Below are positions 25,371 through 35,149 of a stretch of 64,000 bases of DNA, in pieces; position 1 is the first letter of the stretch; each line of letters begins with the position of its first letter. A model generated the notes under the pieces. The model did no database searches and was not told the origin of the DNA. It saw nothing but the letters and a program-made list of their open reading frames with translations. Origin of the DNA: Rudanella paleaurantiibacter (lineage in GTDB: Bacteria > Bacteroidota > Bacteroidia > Cytophagales > Spirosomataceae); contig NZ_WELI01000002.1 of assembly GCF_009184635.1 (NCBI RefSeq), positions 1-64,000 on the forward strand, in the 5' to 3' direction. The translations under genes and the position numbers were made by a program.

Positions 25371-25456
25371 CCAAATGGGAATTTAAGCCAAATTCTGTAT
25401 TGAGTTTGGAGGCCCTTGCCAATTACTATTCTCTAACAAATCATTTCAATAATTCT

Positions 25457-28400
25457 ATGAAGCTAAAACTACCTGGGGCATTACTACCTAAGGTTTTGCT
25501 CTGCCTGGGAGCCTGGCTTATGCTGGGCTTGTCTGTCTCGTTGGCCGTTGATAAGGAAATCACGGGTAAAGTAACCGACGAGAAAGGGAGTGAAGTGGCC
25601 GGTGCCACCGTGACCGTAAAGGGCACAACACGGGGTACTAACACAGACGGAAGCGGTCGGTACCGCATCACCGTAGCCGACGACAACGCCGTTCTGGTGT
25701 TTTCATACATTGGCTACACCAAGCAGGAGATTCAGGTGGGCAACCGCTCGGTGATCGACGTGAAACTCGTTCCCGGCGAATCAGTACTGCAAGAAGTAGT
25801 CGTAACCGCTCTCGGTATCTCGAAAGATGCCCGCAAAGTGGGTTATGCCGTAACCACTATCGACGCAACGGCGTTTACCCAGGCTCGGGAAACCAACGTG
25901 GGTAACTCGCTGGCAGGCCGGGTATCGGGTCTGACCGTAAAAGGAACCAACAGCGGTCCCGGCGGTACGTCGAAACTGTTGCTGCGCGGTATGCCCAGCA
26001 TGAACTCGGCCGGTTCGCCCCTGATCGTTATCAACGGTGTACCCATGGACAACACCCAGCGCGGTAGCGCCGGTGAGTGGGGTGGTGCCGACGGTGGCGA
26101 CGGTTTGGGTAACCTCAACCCCGACGACATCGACAAGATCACGGTTCTGAAAGGTCAGTCGGCTTCGGCTCTGTACGGCGCCCGGGCCTCAAACGGGGTT
26201 ATTCTGGTAACCACCAAGCAAGGCCGTAAGGGTGATTTCTCGGTGGATTACAACATGAACCTGACCACCGACCAGCCGGTTAACTTCACCGATTTCCAGT
26301 ATGAATACGGTCAGGGTATCGGCGGTGTGAAGCCCGCTACGCAGGCATTGGCTCAGCAAACGGGCCGGATGAGCTGGGGTGGTCGGCTCGACGGATCGCA
26401 GGCGATCCAGTTCGATGGAAAGCAGTACCCCTACTCAGCCCAGCGCGACAACATCCGCAACTTCTACCGCAATGGTACTAACTTCACCAACACAGTATCG
26501 GTTGGTAAGGGTGGTGATAACGGCTCGTTCCGTTTGTCGCTGTCCAATCTCGATGCCAAGTCGGTGCTGCCAAACAGCGGTCTGGGTCGGAAAACGATCA
26601 ACCTGACTCTCCAGCAAAACATTACGTCGAAACTGAGCTTCGACGTGCTGGCCAACTATATCGACGAGCGCGTGAAGAACAAGCCAATCCTGAGCGATGG
26701 CCCGCTGAACGCCAACAACGGCTACCTGCTGGCTACCAACATCGATCAGCGGATTCTGGCACCGGGCTTTGACCCAGTAACGGGCCGGGAGATCATCTTC
26801 AGCGAAGACGAGTACGTTACGAACCCGTACTTCGTGGTGAATCAGTTTGTAAATAACGTAGACCGGAAGCGCCTGATCTCGATGGCCTCGACCAAGTATC
26901 AGTTTGCTGACTGGATTTACGCCTTGGCCCGGATTGGTTACGATAACTCGAACGACCGCAACTTCCGGGTAACGCCCTGGGGAACGGCCTACTCGAACGG
27001 TGCCCGCGGTGGTCTGGACGAACTCTCGAACGCCCAGCGTACCGAACTGAACATCGACGGTTTGATCGGTATCAACAAGTCGATCAACGAAGACTTCACG
27101 GTTGACGCTATCCTGGGTGCCAACCTGCGGAAGAACAAGTACGAGAAACTGAACATCAACGGTGGTCCGTTTGTACTGCCCTACCTCTACAGCTGGAACA
27201 ACGTTGTTAACTTCAACCGGGGTTACGAAGTAGCCAACACGGAGGTACAATCAGCGTACTACAACGTGGATCTGGGTTATAAGGGTATCCTGAACCTGAG
27301 CACCACGGGCCGTTACGACACGTACTCGACCCTGCCCAGCTCGGCCCGTTCAATCTTCACACCATCTGTAACGGGTGCGTTCATCTTCCAGGACCTCATC
27401 CGGATTCCGAACCTGAGCTTTGGTAAACTGCGGGCTGCTTACGCCATGACCAGCGGTGAGCCTACCACAGCCTACGGCACGAGCGTATACTACGGCGTAG
27501 GTAACGCCATCAACGGCACGGCTACGGGTAACTTTAGCTCACAGCTGCCCAACCTGTTCCTGAAGCCCTTCACCAAGAGCGAAGTGGAAGTAGGTCTGGA
27601 ACTGCGTTTCTTCGGCAACCGCCTTGGTCTGGACGTAGCGTACTACACCCAGAAAACCAACAACGAGATCATGCCCGCCAACTACAGCTGGGCAACGGGC
27701 TACTCAGCCGGTATCGTAGGTACAGGTTCGACCCAGAACAAAGGGGTTGAAGTTCAGATCAACGGTAACCCGCTGAAAACCTCACGGCTGAACTGGAACG
27801 TGTCGTTGAACCTGACGTCGGTACAGAACAAGATCCTGCAAACGGATGTGAACAACAACCCCATCGGTCTGGGCTCAAACCGGGCTACACTGGGTAACGC
27901 CATTACGGCTTTCGTAGTAGGCGAAGCAGGTCCGCAAATCCGGGCGTATGACTACAAGTACGGTGCCAACGGACAGATTGTGGTGGATGCATCGGGCCTG
28001 CCGGTTCGGGGCGACCTGATCAACATGGGTACGGTATTGCCAACCCTGTTTGGTGGTCTGAACAACGACTTCTCGTTCAGCAACTTCAACCTGTCGTTCC
28101 TGGTTGACTACAACTATGGCAACAAGATCCTGTCGGCTACCGAAAACTTCGCGTACCGTCGGGGCTTGCACAAAGAGACACTGGTAGGCCGCGATGGCGG
28201 TGTTCGGACGGGTGTTTCAGAAACAGGTGCTCCCAACACGGTTACGGCTACGCCACAGGCTTACTACACAGCACTGGCTAACAACGTAACCAAGATCAGC
28301 GTCGAAGATGGCGATTTCATCAAGTTGCGTCAGCTCACGTTTGGCTACAACCTCCCGGCTCAACTGCTGAAGAATGTGCCACTGATTCGGGGCGTTAATG

Positions 28401-28561
28401 TCTCATTTGTTGCTCGGAACCTCTTCTACTTCATGAAGAAAACCGACAATATTGACCCAGAAGCTTCGTTTGGAGCGAACCTGCGTTATGCGGGTATCGA
28501 AGGTGCCAACCTGCCCTCTACCCGGAATTATGGTGTTAACGTGAACATTAAGTTTAAATAA
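25457..28561 (+). CDS. SusC/RagA-family TonB-dependent outer membrane transporter
   Basis: A 1034-residue outer membrane importer for glycans, powered by TonB. It has a signal peptide (1-30), a carboxypeptidase-D-like regulatory domain (about 33-115, ITGKVTDEKG to IDVKLVPGE) and a TonB-box-like stretch EVVVTALGI. The plug domain (about 125-235) carries the LLRG and ITVLKGQSASALYGARASNG signatures, and the 22-strand barrel runs to the terminal VNVNIKF. The ATG at 25457 gives the normal SusC signal peptide; the longer TTG frame adds 19 residues. The susD stop-to-start gap is 7 bases, the usual paired arrangement. The substrate is probably an oligosaccharide from the neighbouring hydrolases. Confidence 0.96.
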   Translation: MKLKLPGALLPKVLLCLGAWLMLGLSVSLAVDKEITGKVTDEKGSEVAGATVTVKGTTRGTNTDGSGRYRITVADDNAVLVFSYIGYTKQEIQVGNRSVIDVKLVPGESVLQEVVVTALGISKDARKVGYAVTTIDATAFTQARETNVGNSLAGRVSGLTVKGTNSGPGGTSKLLLRGMPSMNSAGSPLIVINGVPMDNTQRGSAGEWGGADGGDGLGNLNPDDIDKITVLKGQSASALYGARASNGVILVTTKQGRKGDFSVDYNMNLTTDQPVNFTDFQYEYGQGIGGVKPATQALAQQTGRMSWGGRLDGSQAIQFDGKQYPYSAQRDNIRNFYRNGTNFTNTVSVGKGGDNGSFRLSLSNLDAKSVLPNSGLGRKTINLTLQQNITSKLSFDVLANYIDERVKNKPILSDGPLNANNGYLLATNIDQRILAPGFDPVTGREIIFSEDEYVTNPYFVVNQFVNNVDRKRLISMASTKYQFADWIYALARIGYDNSNDRNFRVTPWGTAYSNGARGGLDELSNAQRTELNIDGLIGINKSINEDFTVDAILGANLRKNKYEKLNINGGPFVLPYLYSWNNVVNFNRGYEVANTEVQSAYYNVDLGYKGILNLSTTGRYDTYSTLPSSARSIFTPSVTGAFIFQDLIRIPNLSFGKLRAAYAMTSGEPTTAYGTSVYYGVGNAINGTATGNFSSQLPNLFLKPFTKSEVEVGLELRFFGNRLGLDVAYYTQKTNNEIMPANYSWATGYSAGIVGTGSTQNKGVEVQINGNPLKTSRLNWNVSLNLTSVQNKILQTDVNNNPIGLGSNRATLGNAITAFVVGEAGPQIRAYDYKYGANGQIVVDASGLPVRGDLINMGTVLPTLFGGLNNDFSFSNFNLSFLVDYNYGNKILSATENFAYRRGLHKETLVGRDGGVRTGVSETGAPNTVTATPQAYYTALANNVTKISVEDGDFIKLRQLTFGYNLPAQLLKNVPLIRGVNVSFVARNLFYFMKKTDNIDPEASFGANLRYAGIEGANLPSTRNYGVNVNIKFK

Positions 28562-28568
28562 CCGAATT

Positions 28569-30164
28569 ATGAAGAAGAAATTAATCGCGTTGAGCTTTTT
28601 GGTGGGCGCCATGCAGTTGTCCTGCACCGAAGATCTCGACCAACTCAATACCGACCCAACCCAGGCCTCAGCCACTACGTTTGATCCAAACCTGTTGCTG
28701 CCTTCGGCCCAGTGGAACTACGTAAGTTCAATTGCAGGCTACAACGGCCCCATTCTGTTCCAGAGCATGTGGGTACAAGTGTTGTCTTCGACTACATCGG
28801 GGGCAGCCAACTACTACTCGAACGCGGATAAGTACGTTCAGTCGAGCAATACGGCTAACTATCAGCAGGGTACCTGGAACGTAGGGTATCAGGGCGCCAG
28901 CTATGCATACGAAATGGAGCAGTTGGCCAAAGGAAAGCCCGCCCTGGCAAACCTGGCAAACATTGCCGTTATCATGCAGGTGCAGGCCCTCTCGTCGATT
29001 GCCGATACCTACGGCGATATTCCGTACACGCAGGCTCTGCAAGCCAAAGGTGGCACTACCCTCCCTACGTATGATACGCAGGAGAGCGTGTACAAGTCGC
29101 TGCTGACCCGGCTCGAAACGGCTACGGCTGCCCTGAACGCATCGAGCCCCGCGCCAACCAACGACGCGTTTGCGTACAAAGGCAACATTGCTCAGTGGAA
29201 AAAGTATGGCTACTCGCTCATGCTGAAACTGGCTATGCGTCTGGTGAAATCCGATGCCGCTACGGCTAAGACCTTCGCCGAAAAAGCCGCTGCCGGTGGT
29301 GTATTCAGCAGCGTAGGCGACGATGCTTATATCATGGCCGACGACTCGAAAGGCTTTGGCAACGGTAACGGGGCCGCTTTGAGCACCCTGGCCGACGTGT
29401 ATCAGGTTCGCTGGAGCAAGACGATGATCGACTTCCTGAAATCGACCAACGACCCCCGTCTGAGCCGGGTAGCGGAAGTTCCTGCCGATGGTTTGACCGC
29501 GAATCAGGACATGGCGAGCGCCGGTAACACAACACCAGCCGCTCAGTTGGGTCTGCCTAACGGCTATGACCTGAACGGTGGTGCTACCGACATCTCGAAG
29601 TCTCCGGGCTATCCTGGTGGCACTGGTACCGGTGCTAACGCAACGCCGATTGGCAAGTACTCACGCCCGACCATGATGTACCGCAACCGCAACGCGCCTT
29701 TGTTTGTGCTGACCTACGCCGAAGTTGAGCTGTTGCTCGCCGAAGCCGTAGTACGTGGCTTCAACGTGGGTGGCACGGCCGCTGGTCACTATAAGAATGG
29801 TGTGGTTGCCGGTATTCAGTCGCTGGCGAAATACGGTGCCACGATCGACGCGGCTACTGCTACGGCCTATGCCGACGCCAACCCGCTCGTGACGGCCAAC
29901 GCCCTGAAGCAAATCAACGAGCAATACTGGGCTACTACTGGTTTGCTGATGAACTTCTCAGAAGCCTGGAACAACTGGAAGCGCTCGGGCTTCCCCGTGC
30001 TGACTCCGGTCAACTACGTGGGTAACTTCTCAGGTGGCCAGATTCCCCGTCGGCAGCCTTACCCAACCGGCGAGGCTACGCTCAACTCGGCCAACTACAA
30101 GGCGGCCGTAAGCAAGCTGTCGGGTGGTGATAACTGGGTTGCCCGCAGCTGGTGGGATAAATAA
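28569..30164 (+). CDS. SusD/RagB-family surface glycan-binding lipoprotein
   Basis: A 531-residue surface lipoprotein with lipobox LSC (Cys19), which forms the lid of the SusC transporter. The mature protein has the early CTEDLDQLNTDPTQ segment, a TPR-like helical core (ALSSIADTYGDIPYTQAL is the conserved SusD element) and a C-terminal RRQPYPTGE region, as in the SusD-like_2/RagB group rather than the classic SusD. The downstream hairpin at 30181 is a strong terminator and marks the end of the susCD transcript. Confidence 0.94.
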   Translation: MKKKLIALSFLVGAMQLSCTEDLDQLNTDPTQASATTFDPNLLLPSAQWNYVSSIAGYNGPILFQSMWVQVLSSTTSGAANYYSNADKYVQSSNTANYQQGTWNVGYQGASYAYEMEQLAKGKPALANLANIAVIMQVQALSSIADTYGDIPYTQALQAKGGTTLPTYDTQESVYKSLLTRLETATAALNASSPAPTNDAFAYKGNIAQWKKYGYSLMLKLAMRLVKSDAATAKTFAEKAAAGGVFSSVGDDAYIMADDSKGFGNGNGAALSTLADVYQVRWSKTMIDFLKSTNDPRLSRVAEVPADGLTANQDMASAGNTTPAAQLGLPNGYDLNGGATDISKSPGYPGGTGTGANATPIGKYSRPTMMYRNRNAPLFVLTYAEVELLLAEAVVRGFNVGGTAAGHYKNGVVAGIQSLAKYGATIDAATATAYADANPLVTANALKQINEQYWATTGLLMNFSEAWNNWKRSGFPVLTPVNYVGNFSGGQIPRRQPYPTGEATLNSANYKAAVSKLSGGDNWVARSWWDK

Positions 30165-30180
30165 CCGGCTACAGCGGGTG

Positions 30181-30216
30181 AAAAGTAGGGGGCCTGGCGG
30201 CCCCCTACTTTTTTTT
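30181..30216 (+). terminator. Rho-independent terminator after susD
   Basis: A 14-bp stem (AAAAGTAGGGGGCC 30181-30194 with its complement 30199-30212), a 4-base TGGC loop and eight T at 30209-30216. It is the best terminator in the window. Confidence 0.95.
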
Positions 30217-30250
30217 GCTATTTTTATGTATTTCTACCTGTCGTTGCAAC

Positions 30251-33200
30251 ATGTGCGCTATGCATAAACTGTTTTCTTTTCAACGGGTCACCCTTCGGCG
30301 ATACCGCCAGAGCCGTTTCGACGGGTGGCTCCTTCTGGTTATCGGTGGCTGGTTACTCTCGCTGACCGCCCATGCACAGTTATTTAAACCCCTGAACCCC
30401 CTCCAGACGGGCATTACCTTCCGCAACGACATCGACGAAACCGAAAGCCTCAACGTACTGGCCTACGAGTACTTCTTCAACGGGGCCGGGGTGGCCGTCG
30501 GCGATTTTAACAACGATGGTCTCCAGGACATTTTCTTCACGGCCAACCTCGGACCGAACAAGCTCTACCAGAATGAAGGTAAACTCAACTTCAAAGACGT
30601 AACCGCCGAAGCCGGCGAGGGCCTGGCCGGTCGCGAAGGCGGCTGGAAAACCGGCGTCAGCCTGGCCGATGTCAATGGCGACGGATGGCTGGATATTTAC
30701 ATCTGCTACTCCGGCAAAAACGACGCTACCCGCCGGAACCAGCTCTTCATCAACGAAACAGGCGGCAAAGACAAACCCCTGCGGTTTGTGGAACGCGCTA
30801 AAGAATACCGCCTGGACGATCCGGGCTATAACACCCAGGCCGTCTTTTTCGACTACGACAAAGATGGCGACCTCGACGTGTTTCTGCTTCATCACAACGT
30901 CCGGAAATACGACAATATGGAGCTGGCCCGACTCCACGAAGAAACCGACGAACTGGCCGGTAACCGCCTGCTCGAAAACATGAAAGGGCGCTTCATCAAC
31001 GCTACCCAGCGGGCGGGCATCCACCAGTACCCGCTTACCTTCGGGCTGGGTGTGGCCGTGGCCGATGTGAACCTGGACGGCTGGCCCGACATCTACGTCA
31101 CCAATGACTACAACGAACCCGATTACCTCTACATCAATCAGAAAGACGGTACCTTCCGCGACGATACCGAACACTGTTTCCGGCACCTAGCGCAGTTTTC
31201 GATGGGCGTGGATATTGCTGATTTCAACAACGATGGCCTGCCCGACGTGATGTCGCTGGATATGCTGCCCGAAGACAACCGGCGGCAAAAGCTGCTTCAA
31301 CTTCAGGAAAATTACGAGTCGTTTGAGCTGATGACCCAGCAGGGGCTTCAGCGGCAGTACATGCGCAACATGCTGCAACTGAACAACGGCGACGGTACCT
31401 TCAGCGAAATTGCCCAAACGGCGGGCGTATCCAACACCGACTGGAGCTGGGCTCCGCTGCTGGCCGATTTCGACAACGACGGCTACAAGGACCTGTTCAT
31501 CACCAACGGCTACCTCCGCGATTACACCAACAAAGACTTTCTACGCTACTGGGGCGACTATAAAATTAAGAAGGCCATCAACCGCGAGCCGGTGCAACTA
31601 ATGGATCTGGTGCGGGCCATGCCCTCCACCAAAGTGCCCAATTATATTTTCAGCAACAACCGCGACCTGACCTTTACCAACCGACAGCAGGACTGGGGCT
31701 TCACCACGCCCACCATTTCGAGCGGGGCCGCCTACGCCGATCTGGACAACGACGGCGACCTCGAACTCATCATCAACAACATCAACGAAACGGCTTACGT
31801 GTACCAGAATATGGCCCGTGAGCAGGCTCAGAATACCTTTTTGCAAGTACGACTGGTGCCAACGGCTGGTAACAAACAAGCCGTGGGGGCACAAGTACGG
31901 GTTTACGCCGGGGGGCAGCAGCAGTACCAGGAGTTGAGCCCCGTGCGCGGCTACCTCTCTACCCAGCCACTCCCCCTGCACTTTGGCCTGGGCAAAGCCA
32001 CCCTCGCCGATTCAGTACGCGTTACCTGGCCCGATGGCTCAATGCAAAAACTGACGCGGGTAGCGGCCAATCAGTTGCTGGAGATTCAGCAGTCGGCGGC
32101 CAAACCCGAAGCACCGGTAAGTCCTAAAGCCCCTGCCCCGCTGTTGGCCAAGGTAACGTCGGCATTTTCGTACACGCACACGGGCATTACCGACAACGAC
32201 TTTAAGCGCCAGCCGCTCATGCTCTGGATGTACTCGCACACCGGCCCGGTGCTGGCCAAAGGCGACGTGAACCGCGACGGACTGGAAGACCTGTTTGTGA
32301 GTGGCGATAGCCAGAAAAAAGGCGGTATCTGGCTGCAGCAGAAAGACGGCTCGTTCCGGCAGGCGGCCGGTATGGCCATTGGTGACGAAACAACGTCGGC
32401 GGTTGTGGCAGCCGTGTTTTTTGATGCCAACGGCGACGGAGCAGACGACCTGTACGTGGCCAAAGGCGGGTACTCGCTGTTTGAACCCCTCTCGCCTTCG
32501 TTGCAGGACGAACTCTACCTGAACGACGGGAAGGGCAACCTGCGATTGTCAGCCGCGTCGCTGCCCAATCTGAGCGCCAGCAGCAAATCCTGCGTGCGCC
32601 CCGCCGATTTCGATGGCGATGGCGATATTGACCTGTTTGTGGGCGGCCGGGTAGTGCCGGGTCGCTACCCCGAGGCTCCGCAGTCGTATTTGCTCCAGAA
32701 TATGGGCAAAGGCCAGTTTAAGGTAGTGCCTTCGCCGTTTGCGACGGTGGGGATGGTGACCGATGCCCAATGGGCCGACCTCGACGGCGACAAGCGCCCC
32801 GAGCTGCTGTTGACCGGCGAGTTTATGCCCATCAAGGTTTACCAGAACACCAAAACCGGCTTTGTCGATAAAACCACTACCTACTTCCCCGAACCCGATA
32901 ATGGTTTCTGGCAGTCGCTGCTGATTACCGACCTGAACGGCGACGGCCGGAAAGACATCGTGGCTGGCAACCTGGGCACCAACTCACAGCTTAAGTTTTC
33001 GGCTAAAGAGCCGGCCGAGCTGTACTACGCCGATTTCGACAAGAACGGCTCCATCGATCCTTTCTTCTGCTTTTACGTGCAGAGGGTATCGTACCCCTTT
33101 GTGAGCCGCGACGAGCTGAACGACCAGATTTACGCCATGCGGAAGCGGTTCGGGTTTTACAAAGACTATGCCGACGCGCCCCTGACCAAAATCCTGACAC

Positions 33201-33607
33201 CCGAAGAGCTGAAACTGGCCCGCAAACTGACGGTGACCGAGAACCAGACAAGCGTTTTTCTGAATCAGAATGGGCGTTTTGTGAAGCAGGCACTCCCAAT
33301 TCAGGCCCAACTGGCCCCGGTTACCCAACTCATAGCCGACGATTTCAACGGCGACGGTCACCCCGACCTGCTGCTGCTGGGGAATAAATCGGACAACCGG
33401 CTGAAACTGGGCAGTATGGATGCCAACTACGGCTGCCTGCTGACCGGCGACGGCAAAGGCAATTTTACGTACGTGAGCCAGCCAACCTCGGGCTTGTCGG
33501 TGCGGGGCGATGTCAAATCGGCCATTTCGGTGCGGATTGGTCAGGTACCGTATCTGATGATTGGAGCTTTCAACCAGCCCATTCAGGCCTACAAACGGGA
33601 AAAATGA
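30251..33607 (+). CDS. FG-GAP/VCBS-repeat protein with ASPIC/UnbV domain
   Basis: An exported protein of 1118 residues with a signal peptide whose basic N-region is unusually long (MCAMHKLF to AHAQ, about 1-45). Many DxDxDG-type calcium-binding loops appear (DFNNDGLQDI, DVNGDGWLDI, DYDKDGDLDV, DFDNDGYKDL, DLDNDGDLEL), as in integrin-like beta-propellers. Mid-protein is an ASPIC/UnbV domain (about 530-600, YQELSPVRGYLSTQ to VRVTWPDGS). A second set of repeats follows. Such proteins are common beside SusCD pairs in Bacteroidota and are thought to bind ligands at the surface; no enzymatic residue is visible. The start was set at ATG 30251 (30260 is also possible), since an earlier TTG falls in the terminator. 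Confidence 0.85.
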   Translation: MCAMHKLFSFQRVTLRRYRQSRFDGWLLLVIGGWLLSLTAHAQLFKPLNPLQTGITFRNDIDETESLNVLAYEYFFNGAGVAVGDFNNDGLQDIFFTANLGPNKLYQNEGKLNFKDVTAEAGEGLAGREGGWKTGVSLADVNGDGWLDIYICYSGKNDATRRNQLFINETGGKDKPLRFVERAKEYRLDDPGYNTQAVFFDYDKDGDLDVFLLHHNVRKYDNMELARLHEETDELAGNRLLENMKGRFINATQRAGIHQYPLTFGLGVAVADVNLDGWPDIYVTNDYNEPDYLYINQKDGTFRDDTEHCFRHLAQFSMGVDIADFNNDGLPDVMSLDMLPEDNRRQKLLQLQENYESFELMTQQGLQRQYMRNMLQLNNGDGTFSEIAQTAGVSNTDWSWAPLLADFDNDGYKDLFITNGYLRDYTNKDFLRYWGDYKIKKAINREPVQLMDLVRAMPSTKVPNYIFSNNRDLTFTNRQQDWGFTTPTISSGAAYADLDNDGDLELIINNINETAYVYQNMAREQAQNTFLQVRLVPTAGNKQAVGAQVRVYAGGQQQYQELSPVRGYLSTQPLPLHFGLGKATLADSVRVTWPDGSMQKLTRVAANQLLEIQQSAAKPEAPVSPKAPAPLLAKVTSAFSYTHTGITDNDFKRQPLMLWMYSHTGPVLAKGDVNRDGLEDLFVSGDSQKKGGIWLQQKDGSFRQAAGMAIGDETTSAVVAAVFFDANGDGADDLYVAKGGYSLFEPLSPSLQDELYLNDGKGNLRLSAASLPNLSASSKSCVRPADFDGDGDIDLFVGGRVVPGRYPEAPQSYLLQNMGKGQFKVVPSPFATVGMVTDAQWADLDGDKRPELLLTGEFMPIKVYQNTKTGFVDKTTTYFPEPDNGFWQSLLITDLNGDGRKDIVAGNLGTNSQLKFSAKEPAELYYADFDKNGSIDPFFCFYVQRVSYPFVSRDELNDQIYAMRKRFGFYKDYADAPLTKILTPEELKLARKLTVTENQTSVFLNQNGRFVKQALPIQAQLAPVTQLIADDFNGDGHPDLLLLGNKSDNRLKLGSMDANYGCLLTGDGKGNFTYVSQPTSGLSVRGDVKSAISVRIGQVPYLMIGAFNQPIQAYKREK

Positions 33608-33637
33608 CGAGACTAAACTTGCAAGGTCTTTCAAAAC

Positions 33638-33670
33638 AAACCTGCAAGGTCTTGGAGACCTTACAGGTTT
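33638..33670. repeat. Short palindrome AAACCTGCAAGGTCT between two island genes
   Basis: The arms 33638-33652 and 33656-33670 pair over 15 bases with one G-T mismatch and a 3-base loop. A partial direct copy of the left arm lies at about 33616-33630. It ends 16 bases before the next gene. Similar words are frequent in Bacteroidota intergenic DNA as far as I recall. Confidence 0.8.
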
Positions 33671-33686
33671 AAAAAGGGAATAAATA

Positions 33687-35006
33687 ATGAAGCGATTTTT
33701 GATGGTCTGCCTGCTTTTGAGTGTTTGGACTGGCCCGGTCAGAGCCGCCCGGCCCGACCTGAACGCCCGCCTGCAGCCGACGGTTTTTGCCCTTACGATG
33801 GTGATGATTCATGATGTAGTGAATCCGCCCGCAGCCAGCCGGTTTTACACCTACTGCTTGCTGGGAGCCCACGAGATTGTGGCCCAACACCAACCTAACG
33901 GCATTTCGCCCGCCCGTCTGGTACGTAGTTTTAAGCCGCCCACGCTCGACAAAAGTAAGCCTTACGACTACCAGTTGGCTGCCCTCTACTGCATGCTTGA
34001 AACCGGCCGACTCATCCTGCCCTCCGGCTATATGCTGGCCGACGAACAGACCAAATTTCTGGCCGAGCTAAAGGGCCACTACCCCGAAGCCGTCGTAAAC
34101 GGGTCGGTGAGTGTGGCACAGGCGGTTGCCAAACAGGTGCTGGCCTATGCGGCTGTGGACAACTACTCAAAGCTGAGTGCCCGCTTGCGGTACCGCCCCA
34201 CCAAAACCGATGGCTACTGGTACCCCACCCCGCCGGGCTACATGGAGGCTATCGAACCCCACTGGCGCACCATCCGGCCGATGCTGCTCGACTCCTGCGG
34301 ACAGTTTAAACCCAAGCCGCCCGTAGCATTCAGCCGGGATACAACGAGCGCTTTTCATAAACTGATGCAGGAAGTGTATCAGACAACCAAATCCCTCACC
34401 GACGAACAACGCTTCATTGCCTCGTACTGGGATTGCAACCCGTTTGCCATCAACACCTCGGGCCATATGTCCATCGGCTTCAAGAAAATCAGCCCCGGCG
34501 GTCACTGGATGAACATCGCCAGTCTGGTATCCACCAAAGCCCAGATACCGTTCGATCAGGCCGTGATGGTGCAGTCGGTGGTGGCGATGACCCTAATGGA
34601 CTCCTTTATCAGCTGCTGGGACGAAAAATACCGCAGCAACCGCATCCGACCCGAAACGGCCATCAACCGCTACCTCAATCCGCGCTGGCAACCCCTGCTG
34701 CAAACGCCCCCCTTCCCAGAATACACCAGCGGGCATAGCGTGATTTCGAGCGCCGTGGCCGAAGTGCTTTCGTACCTGATTGGCGACCAGTTTTCGTTTA
34801 CCGACACCACCGAAACCATTTTCGAACTCCCCGAACGCAACTTCACCTCGTTCCGGCAGGCAGCCGAAGAAGCTTCTATTTCACGGCTGTACGGCGGTAT
34901 TCACTACCGCGACGCCATCGAAAACGGACAAGAACAAGGCCGGGCCATCGGGACGTTTGTGGTCGAAAAGCTCCGCAAAGCCGGGGTGAAGCCGCCGGTG
35001 GAATAG
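33687..35006 (+). CDS. Exported vanadium-dependent haloperoxidase/PAP2-like protein
   Basis: A 439-residue protein with a signal peptide (1-20) and the three phosphate/vanadate-binding motifs of the family: KYRSNRIRP (K and R), PEYTSGHS (SGH with the catalytic histidine) and SRLYGGIHYRDA (R and H). This fold serves acid phosphatases and vanadium haloperoxidases alike, and the sequence resembles the group labelled vanadium-dependent haloperoxidase in Bacteroidota. Whether it oxidises halides or hydrolyses phosphate esters cannot be told from the motifs. It follows the FG-GAP protein by 79 bases on the same strand and may share its transcript. Confidence 0.85.
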   Translation: MKRFLMVCLLLSVWTGPVRAARPDLNARLQPTVFALTMVMIHDVVNPPAASRFYTYCLLGAHEIVAQHQPNGISPARLVRSFKPPTLDKSKPYDYQLAALYCMLETGRLILPSGYMLADEQTKFLAELKGHYPEAVVNGSVSVAQAVAKQVLAYAAVDNYSKLSARLRYRPTKTDGYWYPTPPGYMEAIEPHWRTIRPMLLDSCGQFKPKPPVAFSRDTTSAFHKLMQEVYQTTKSLTDEQRFIASYWDCNPFAINTSGHMSIGFKKISPGGHWMNIASLVSTKAQIPFDQAVMVQSVVAMTLMDSFISCWDEKYRSNRIRPETAINRYLNPRWQPLLQTPPFPEYTSGHSVISSAVAEVLSYLIGDQFSFTDTTETIFELPERNFTSFRQAAEEASISRLYGGIHYRDAIENGQEQGRAIGTFVVEKLRKAGVKPPVE

Positions 35007-35013
35007 ATTAATT

Positions 35014-35103
35014 TTTGTCATTCCGACGAAGGAGGAATCTTAGTCCTATTTAGACAAACTGACCAATAAGGATGTAAGATTCCTCCTTCGTCGGAATGAC
35101 AAA
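35014..35103. repeat. 29-bp perfect inverted repeat (family 2)
   Basis: The arms 35014-35042 and 35075-35103 are perfect reverse complements, with core CATTCCGACGAAGGAGG and a 32-base loop. The loop itself carries a weaker TCCTATT/AATAAGGA pairing. It lies directly after the haloperoxidase stop codon. An ATG inside the right arm (35096) is the reason the next gene was given the start at 35150. Confidence 0.9.
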
Positions 35104-35149
35104 CGTACACTTGGCGTACCAACCCAACTACAACCTAAAACGTACACGT

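Larger units (their letters stand above)
24917..25456. other. 540-base region before susC with a long palindrome
   Basis: It holds the 35-bp perfect inverted repeat 25039-25128, flanked by a weaker outer repeat (GTGAGTTATGAA at 24991 with TTCATAACTCAT near 25134). An AT-rich stretch (25240-25400) with the candidate susC promoter follows. No gene is seen. Confidence 0.6.

Noticed and set aside
30215-30250. TTG start of the FG-GAP protein
   Set aside because: It lies in the T run of the susD terminator.
35096-35149. First ATG of the second fucosidase frame
   Set aside because: That ATG lies inside the right arm of the 35014-35103 palindrome; the next ATG gives a clean signal peptide.
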